Positions 56,759 through 64,000 of a DNA stretch of 64,000 bases are shown in pieces. Below the pieces are notes generated by a model, which was not told the origin of the DNA, searched no databases, and saw only the letters and a program-made list of their open reading frames with translations. Made by a program: the position numbers and the translations under genes. Source of the DNA: Neoscytalidium dimidiatum (taxonomy: Eukaryota > Ascomycota > Dothideomycetes > Botryosphaeriales > Botryosphaeriaceae); NCBI GenBank assembly GCA_037367355.1, contig CM074706.1, positions 124,001 through 188,000 on the forward strand, given 5' to 3'. The stretch's first letter is position 1. Every line of letters starts with the position of its first letter.

Positions 56759-58736
56759 ATGTCGTTTCCTTGCCCCAAATCCGATTGCGGCGACACATTC
56801 GCAACAGAAAAGGCACGCAAGAAGCACTGCGACCTTGCGGAAGACCACGACTACTGCAAGAAATGCGACTACTTGGCGAAGGATTGGGACGACCTCACCC
56901 ACCACAAGGCCAATTCGCCCAAGGTCCATCTTTGCTGCAAGTTCTGTGGCGATGACTTCAAGACAATATCTGGCCGCGACCGACACATTAGACAGGTAGG
57001 ACACTTACATTCCTGGCGAGAGCTTCCCCGCTGATTCGGGTTGCTTCCGGTAGCTTCACCCGGTCGATCAGGATCTCCGCTGCATTGGATGCGACGAGCA
57101 CTTCGTTCGCGCGGCCGCCCTCGTTGAGCACCTAGAGTTCGACTACTGCCCCAAGATCTCGGCGCAGCAGTTCAGGTCGAATATCCAACATAAGTTCATG
57201 ATCAGCAAGATTCTCAGCAATCCCGAGTCTGTAGGCGGCAAGCTCTTTGATTTCATTATCAACGACACCGATGCCACCGGCGGTGTTGCCATCGATAGCG
57301 CGAAAAGCACCGACGGAACTCACTTGCTCGACGATGACGACAACAGCAGAGGTGTTCCAAATCTCTTGGACAGTGACCGTGGAGGTCCTGTCATGAAGCC
57401 ATTGGAGCCCGATGTGAAGCCTGGACCTACCAATGCTCCTCGTGTAGGCGAGCGCTGGCCGGCCTTGCCCACGCATGGGAGAAGTGCCTCTTCAGCCACA
57501 GATCTGAGCAGTAGCATGACTGGAATGTCCATCTCTGGATCAAGCGGCGGTGCTCATCTGCCCTCTTCCGGCGCTCCTGCCAGCGTTCCCTCTCTATCTT
57601 CCTCTGTTGGAATCGCAAAGCCTGCAACAGATGGTTCCATAGTTTCATCTGCTGCCCCATCAAAACCGTGGGCTGCATCTTCGACTGCCTCGAAAGTTTT
57701 GTTCAAGGGTGCAAAGAAAACTCCAGTCACCAACGAATGGGACGCGGCTTTGCGAGCGAAGAATGAAGAGTACGAGCGTGTCAACTCTACGAACATGCTC
57801 ATGCAGCGATACTGGGACCCCACTCACAAAGATTACGATCCCGAGCGCTTCTACAACCCAGTCATTGAGATGTACGTGTGCCCTTTGCCACAGTGTGAGG
57901 ATAGGTACCCCGAGCCTTTCATGCTGGAGTATCACATCAACACTGTCCACGGAATCTCCCAGCGCCGCTGCCCCCACTGCCTAAAACTTTTCAAGAGCGT
58001 CACTGCTCTGGTCGCGCATTGTGAGGCTCCCACTTCCGAGTGTGGCATTTCTCGCTCGAGTCGCTATGGTGAGGCTATCGATCAGTTTTCCGGTGGTTTC
58101 TTGGGCGCTACGGATGCCCACCGCCCCGATATTACTGAAGAGGAGCGAAGGGATAAGATTGGTGACGACAACCAGGTGATGCCTGGAAGCGGCTACAGGG
58201 TCAACATGATCAAATACGAGTCCACTCTACCCGTTGATTGGCCTGCCAGCAGTTTCAGGGACCACACTCAAATTAGTCGCACTTGGGACGAAGGTGGTCG
58301 TGGTCCGAACCGTCACGGGAACATGAACCCAGCCGTTCCCTTGTCAGCGTCGCGCAAGCAGCACCATTCTACGATGAACATCTACCCGCAGCCTTTCAAG
58401 GATTTTGTCCCTGAAATCACGCCTCAGATGTTCGCTCCGCCCCGCGAGGAGCGTCATGAACGTATGGCTCAGACAGTTCCTCCTTCTTCACCCGGTAGCG
58501 AAGTGCCCGCTCCATCTCAGGGCAAGGAAAATAAGAAGACTCGACGCCGGGAAAATGTTGCAGCGCAGCTCATTGATGTCTCCAGCTTCAGGCCCCTCAA
58601 GGGCGCACCCATTGAATACGAAACCCCGGAGGAGCCCCTCGTTCCTATGCGCCGTGAGGATGCGGTGTACCTCTCACAGCAGCAAGGCGGGACTTCAGGA
58701 GCTGGTTCCTCGTCCCAGAGAGGCGCATGGCAGTAA
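56759..58736 (+). CDS. C2H2-type zinc-finger protein
   Basis: Exons 56759-56995 and 57054-58736 join in phase (58-nt intron) to 639 residues. The N-terminal third has three to four finger-like units: CPKSDCGDTFATEKARKKHC, CCKFCGDDFKTISGRDRHIR, and CIGCDEHFVRAAALVEHLE, which is split by the intron. A long Ser/Pro/Gly-rich linker follows, then two more units (CPLPQCEDRYPEPFMLEYH and CPHCLKLFKSVTALVAHC). The C-terminus is disordered. The fingers are irregular, with some CC/HC spacings, and could bind RNA or protein as well as DNA. No well-known family member is recognised, so a regulatory role is only a guess. Confidence 0.85.
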
Positions 58737-59231
58737 AACATTGGCGGGCCTACCTCGTCGAGACCCTGGATGTCGTGGAACGGTGGAATGACTTTTCCTT
58801 CAGGTGAACTTCATTCGAACTTTTCGAATGATGGCGCACATAGTCGGGATATACTCGTTTATGCTATACGGTATCTGCATGGAGGGATATCATACCGGAA
58901 CAAAATTGGTGGCGCGGCGGATGAAAGGAAAAGGTAACTTTACTACTTAAAAGACGAGAAGGGGTGAGTACGTAGTAAAAGTAATGAGTGTATCATACCT
59001 AGCGGTAATTAAAAAGGATGGTATGCTTGACTTTATAGTACATCAGTAGTGGGAAAGCAGCTGGACCAAAAAAAAAAAAAAAAAACACCACTTGATAGTG
59101 CTGATATTTCAACAAGACGCCCATTACTATGCTCATGTCTCTGAGACTATCCAATGTTGCAACTGTTTCATGCTTCGTAAAATGATGATTCTCACTGAGG
59201 AAGAAGAACAGAGAGCGTCGCCCAGGCACAA
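58737..59231. other. Convergent intergenic region with poly(A) run
   Basis: Both flanking genes end here. An 18-base A run lies at 59068-59085. No gene seen. Confidence 0.6.
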
Positions 59232-62200
59232 TTACCGCGCAACGAATCTCTCCTCATCCAACACCGTCTTCTCCCGCCAACTCTCCTCAACCCACTCAAC
59301 CCCGACGACTCGCGGCACCCTACCATCCCTCTTCGAAACCTCCTCCCGCACCTCCCTCAGTCTACCTTTCGTCACGCCCGGCCCGACAACCACATGCGTC
59401 ACGCCCTCCTCGTCCAACCCCGCCGCCACTTCTCCCCCCGCAAACCGCACGACCTGCCTCGCGAGATAAAGCCTCGTCGCGTCCAAGCCTCCATCGTCCC
59501 CTCCCTCTCCAGCGGAGGAGGTGGAAGAAGGGGAAGACGAAGGAGGAGGAGGAGGAGGAGGAGGAGGAGGAGGAGAGGAAGGACCGACAAACAGAACCCT
59601 ACACCCCCAAAACAACCACCCAGGACCGCCGCCGTCCCCGCCGCCCACCTCGAGAACGCCCCGCTCGCCCAGCTGCCACAGGAACCTTTCGCCCTCGCCT
59701 CCCTCGACCTTCACGGCGCCCTCGCCCTCGTCCATCTCCCCCAAGATCCGCCGCATCTCCGCCACGTCCGCCACGTCCCGGGCGAAGCTGTCCCCCCACG
59801 CGTCGACGCTGCCGTCGGCGCGCACCGCGTCCTCGTCCGTCGCGTGGAAGAGGTGCCGCCGGCCCTCGAACGGCAGGGGCAGCGCGTCCGTCCGGCCGAG
59901 CCGCGCGTCGCGGCGCGCCTGGTCGACGCAGTCGCGGAGCCAGGCGGAGCGTACGACGCTGCGGTCGCCCGTTTTGATGACGCTGGCGACGGGGACGAGG
60001 CGGCGGTCGGCGATGGGGAGGATGTTGGGAGCGGCGGTGGTGGAGTGGACGAGGCGGGCGCCGTGGGCTTTGGCGAGGGCCTCGAGGGCGGGCTTGGAGA
60101 GCTTGGCCGAGGGGTCGTCCGTCATGATATAGAGGGTTAGGCCGGCGAAGACGTTTGTGGATTCGGTTGCTATCCCTCCTGTTGTTGATGAGGAGGTGGT
60201 AGCAGCGGCGGTAGCGGCGGCGTCGTCGCCCTCGACGCCCGCGATAGTCATGGGGCGCTTCTTGCTGGTGCGCAGGCGTTTGGTGCGGCGGGCGTCGTCG
60301 ACCGTGAATTCTTTTTCCTTGTGCCGCTGCTCGGCGGTCTCCTTGAGCGCGAGGAAGTCTTGGATGGATAGCGCATCCTTCCAGTTCTTGTCATTGCGTA
60401 GCCGCTTGAAGCGCGGAAAACGTAGCGTCAGGCCCACGCGGAACTGATCGGTCGAGCCAACGGACGCGGCCTTCACGGACAGGACGATGCTGTCGCATGG
60501 CTTGATCCAGACGTTCGGGTGCTCGTACTGGCGGTCGCCGCCGGCGAGCTCGATGTACTCGGTGGGCGGGTGTTTGGTGTCCCAGTCCTGCCAGTGGCCG
60601 TCCGTGGCGTGGCGGATGGCGGCGTAGTCGTTGGCAGTCATGCCGCCACCGACCTTGAAGAAGGAGTAGCACTTCATCGGGTTGGCTCCCCGTTCGATCT
60701 GGTGCTGGTCGACGCGCAGGCCGCAGAGGAATGACGACAAAATTCCGCCGCGTTTACCGGAGCCCCAGTAACCCCCGATCACGACGCAATCCAGCTCCTC
60801 GCCGAACTCGGTCATATATTCGGGTTTCACTTTGATCCAGTCATCGTTGCGCTGGTTGAGGCGGTAAGGGGAGCGAGGACTTTTGATTACCAGACCTTCC
60901 GAGGCCTCGGCGACTACTTTGCGGAGAAGCGGCTCGATCTCATCCGGGCCATGGGCGGGTGTGTACGTGTGGATTTCGAAGCGGCGTCGGATGGAGTGGA
61001 TGCTGGCTTCTAATGCTTTGCGGCGGTCACGCAGCGTGTATTGAGTTAGAGGTTCATCATTTAGGTAGAGGCAATCGAAGATCTTGTAGAGGGGTCGTTG
61101 GCCAGTGGAGAAAGGGTTCTTCTGTTCGGAGAGCGCTGCTGTCTTTAGAGTGCCGAATGGAACCATGGCGTCTTGCTCCATGTCCCAGGTGATCATTTCG
61201 CCGTCTAAGATGATGTTGCGCACCCCATCATGGAAGGCGTTTTTGAGATGTCGTGTAAGGGCGCTGTGGTCGTCCTCGAATCCCATTCCGTATAAGTAGG
61301 TGTAGTCCTTGGCTTTCCGAGACCAGAAACCGAACCGCTTGCCACCGGGAACACTTTCGTCCTCGACCATATGAAGTTGCATGCGCTCGCCGTCTAGCTT
61401 CTCTTCGATCCAGAACTCGTCGTCATCTTCTGTAGGCTTCATCCGTTGCACCATCTTCTCGAAAGAGTGCATCTGAAAGGCTGCGAGCTGCGGCTGGAAG
61501 CATTGCATTAGAGTGATCCCCGTGTCATCGCCGTCTAAACGGATTGACGGATCGTAAAGCTCCCAACACACGCGCCGCAAACTGGACGAGACGTTGAAGA
61601 GGCTCTCGGCGTCAGGGTGCCAGATGTCGAAGATGGTCCTCTCAGTTGCTCCAACCTTCATCTGGCGAAGAATGATACGGATAAGCCACATGATCTCCTC
61701 AGCATTCATCCGCTGGTAAAATTCCTGGAAGATGGGAAACTGGTCTTCCTCCTTGGAAGCAACTGACAGCTTGTCCAACCTTTCGTTCACGTCCGCAATG
61801 GTCATGTTTCCGGGCTTGGTCAGGATAGGACGCTTGGAGATGACATCGAAGCACCTCCCTGCGAAATCTCCGGCCATTGCAGCACGGGTGCTCTGACCGG
61901 GGAGTTTCCAATTGAGCAGATTGAAGCCATCCTCCGAGTCCTTGTCGATGCGGAGGACACGTACCAAAAGCTTGCCGATGGCCTTCTCCTTCAGGCCATA
62001 CATAGCTCGGTCACGGTCCTTCTCTGGGATGATTAGGCGAAAGGCTGGGTAGATGTCATTGCCGACCTGCTGGCGCCATCTCGAGATGAAGCGCTCGATG
62101 ATGTTACGGCGAATTTCATTGGGAGTCCTATGGGCTTGGCCATGGGGACCTTGCTTGCGGCGAGAGGCAGCTGGGCCGATAGGCTTCTTCTTGTTGTCAT

Positions 62201-62477
62201 TGAGAGGATTGAACAGGTCCAGGTAAAGAGAGTGAAAAGGCAAAGTCTTGGAATGGTTATGCGGGCGATTGGGGTATCTGAATTCAAGGAGGTCAGTAGA
62301 GTGCTGAAGTATAAGCTAAAAATAAGCATGGTGATGTTGGATTCGCAGGGTAAGCGAAGGGCGGTGATGGCAAACGCACTTCTCGTCCAGCTCTTCCTCC
62401 GTCACAGCGCCATGGCCGTACATGCGCTGCTCCTCTTCGACAGCCTCGGCGCTCTGCATCACACTTTCCCCAGGCAT
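59232..62477 (-). CDS. LIG4: DNA ligase IV
   Basis: A first exon 62477-62380 (MPGESVMQSAEAV) joins 62277-59232 in phase across a 102-nt intron, completing the conserved DEKYPNRPHNHSKTLPFHSL, for 1047 residues. In order: the N-terminal DNA-binding domain, the adenylation domain with nucleophile lysine in FWIEEKLDGERM (about residue 325), the OB fold (PNVWIKPCDSIVLSVKAASV), and two BRCT domains. It seals breaks in non-homologous end joining with XRCC4/Lif1. Unusual: the second BRCT has an insertion of eleven prolines and a serine run (about 59515-59590), encoded by a GGA-type microsatellite. The XRCC4-binding linker between the BRCTs looks charged but is not easily matched. Confidence 0.96.
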
Positions 62478-62754
62478 GGCGTTTCAGAAAGGTCGATCAC
62501 GGCCGTGTGGCAGCTGAGGTGGTTGGTCAGCCGGGCGGCTGGGTTGGCGGCTGCTGACGACCAGGCCTCCAGCGCAGCGGATACGAATGCGGCCGTGCAG
62601 TCGCGCAGGGCCCAGAATCGCACAGGTCGAAGGCAGGGAGGAAGTCGAAATTCTTCACATTGCGGGCGCGAAAGTGGCGAGCCTGGTGTAGCAGCGCGGA
62701 TCTTCAGGCAGCAGAGTGGAAAGGGCGACGCGCAGGCACGTGTTGGCGGGTAGT

Positions 62755-62788
62755 GGGCGCGGGCGCGGGCGCGGGCGCGGGCGAGGGC
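62755..62788. repeat. (GGGCGC)n tandem repeat
   Basis: About five and a half units of a GC-rich hexamer in the shared promoter of LIG4 and the right-edge gene. Confidence 0.85.
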
Positions 62789-62856
62789 GTCGATGATGAA
62801 ACACAGCCCACAGAGCTGCAGATGTTGCCGCGGGGTCCCTGGTTGCCGGGCTCATT

Positions 62857-62888
62857 CACTGCCACTGCCACTGCCACTGCCACTGCCA
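62857..62888. repeat. (CACTGC)n tandem repeat
   Basis: About five units of a hexamer in the same promoter, followed by degenerate copies. Confidence 0.85.
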
Positions 62889-63093
62889 CGGCCACCGCCA
62901 GCAGCCCCAGGCGCAGGCGGAAGCCTTCGCGGCCTTTGACCGGGCTGCTCAATAAGCAGCAACACCCACCGACCATCTCCACCCGCCAGCATCCGCTTCC
63001 CTGTCCTCTCCCTCCCGCTGTCCAGATGCCACGCCCGTACCCCGTCCGCTTCCTCGCAGTCCGCGCCCCCGAGAACAGCATCCCCATGGACGC

Positions 63094-64000
63094 ATGAGCA
63101 CCAACCTCGCACCTCCGCCGATGCCTCCGGCCGCCCAGCAGCAGCTCGCTGATGCTCAATCAAGCACCCCATACAACACTCGCGATGCCGCCCTGAAGGG
63201 GGCCTCCCTGGCCTTTGGGAAGCCCGCAGTCGCTCCCAAGCCGCGGGTAAACACGTACAGCGGAAATAATGGTGCATTGGCCGCCGCTAGGCAGTCGAGC
63301 ACCCCTCAGCCGCAACTGCTCCGCCCCCAGGACACCGGCAACAGCTCCACCTCGCAGCTATCCCAGACCTCACACCTGGGACTGCCTGCTGTCCAGTCCG
63401 GTCGCGCCCGCTCGCCCTCTGTGATCGCCGCCAGCCTTGCCGCACAAAGACGCACCCCGGCTTCCGACACTCCGGATACACGGCGCAGGGGCATGATGGA
63501 TAGCTCCAACAACACGTCGAACGATTCGCTGCCCGGCGCTGGCACTGTCAGCGATATCAAGGCGAAATTCAATGGTTCGGCCGCAGCTCTACCTTCGGGC
63601 GCGAAGCCTTCCCCAGCTCGACCAAGCCGTCCTCCGTCACGGGCATCCGAGTCGACCGACGCTACTTCAATTCCGCCCACAACGTCGCTGGTGAAGATGT
63701 TTGAGCAGAACAAGTCCGCTGCGACTACGCCGACCACTCCCACTCGAAGCTCGAAACCCACCCCTATTCTCACCTCACGAGGAGGCCCGCCTCCGCTCAA
63801 GTCGCCGAAGCCGACTAGGAATATTACCGTGCCCTTTACATCTCCGGAACAACCCAAGCCGGATACATCAAAACCACGACCAGTTAGTGCAGGGAATATA
63901 GCTGCAAGGAAACCGAAGCCTGCTCCAAAACCGACCAAGTTTTTGGGTGACGTGCAGAAGACATCTCCGCATGTATCTCCCAAAGTACCACCGAAGCCTA
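63094..64000 (+). CDS. Pro/Ser-rich protein, N-terminal part only
   Basis: The frame from ATG 63094 (MSTNLAPPPMPPAAQQQLAD) stays open to the right edge, 302 codons, so the gene continues outside the window. The visible part is disordered: rich in Pro, Ser, Thr, Ala and Lys, with several PxxP-type stretches (PPPLKSPKPT, PAPKPTKF) that could bind SH3 domains. Short conserved-looking pieces are TVSDIKAKFNGSA and TSLVKMFEQNK. These suggest a scaffold or cytoskeletal protein, but no family is recognised. There is no signal peptide. Confidence 0.7.
   Translation, partial: MSTNLAPPPMPPAAQQQLADAQSSTPYNTRDAALKGASLAFGKPAVAPKPRVNTYSGNNGALAAARQSSTPQPQLLRPQDTGNSSTSQLSQTSHLGLPAVQSGRARSPSVIAASLAAQRRTPASDTPDTRRRGMMDSSNNTSNDSLPGAGTVSDIKAKFNGSAAALPSGAKPSPARPSRPPSRASESTDATSIPPTTSLVKMFEQNKSAATTPTTPTRSSKPTPILTSRGGPPPLKSPKPTRNITVPFTSPEQPKPDTSKPRPVSAGNIAARKPKPAPKPTKFLGDVQKTSPHVSPKVPPKP

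Larger units (their letters stand above)
62478..63093. promoter_or_regulatory. Divergent promoter, LIG4 / right-edge gene, with tandem repeats
   Basis: The 616 bp hold two short tandem repeats: (GGGCGC)n at about 62755-62788 and (CACTGC)n at about 62857-62888. Either could vary in copy number between strains. No known binding site is claimed. Confidence 0.55.

Overview
This window is nuclear DNA of a filamentous ascomycete (Pezizomycotina, possibly a Dothideomycete; the class is an inference from protein style, not a computed placement). The evidence is short GT-AG introns (about 46 to 119 nt) with CTRAY branch points, compact genes on both strands, divergent gene pairs with short shared promoters, single-copy eukaryotic housekeeping genes, and AT-rich stretches that look like repeat-induced point mutation (RIP). 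Most gene models below were joined by hand from exons in different frames; phase was checked at every junction.

Positions 1-11 kb hold a core block: a MEI4-like meiotic gene cut by the left edge, then four mitochondrial translation genes (mL38/MRPL35, IF3/AIM23, uL4m/YML6, glutamyl-tRNA synthetase/MSE1), with a farnesylated-type DnaJ co-chaperone and ATG16 between them.

Positions 11-24 kb are accessory: an HsbA-like pseudogene with two TAA stops, an acidic single-pass membrane protein, a small two-exon gene, a bicupin with a frameshift, a PaiB-like flavin-binding protein, a secreted cysteine-containing effector candidate, a possible four-exon small gene, a stand-alone protein related to the domain of fungal CCCH proteins, and a broken short-chain dehydrogenase.

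Positions 24-31 kb return to core genes: CSN5 and DNA polymerase delta (POL3), then a small-subunit serine palmitoyltransferase-like gene. Positions 31-45 kb are gene-poor: two AT-rich RIP-like blocks flank a lone hypothetical gene, followed by a large APH-fold kinase-like protein, a coiled-coil hypothetical gene and a LINE remnant.

Positions 45-64 kb hold PFA3 palmitoyltransferase, a 46-residue microprotein gene with an internal repeat (the most unusual item here), phospholipase D, cyanase with a mitochondrial-looking leader, a C2H2 zinc-finger protein, DNA ligase IV, and the start of a Pro/Ser-rich protein cut by the right edge. No tRNA, rRNA, CRISPR array or complete transposon was seen.
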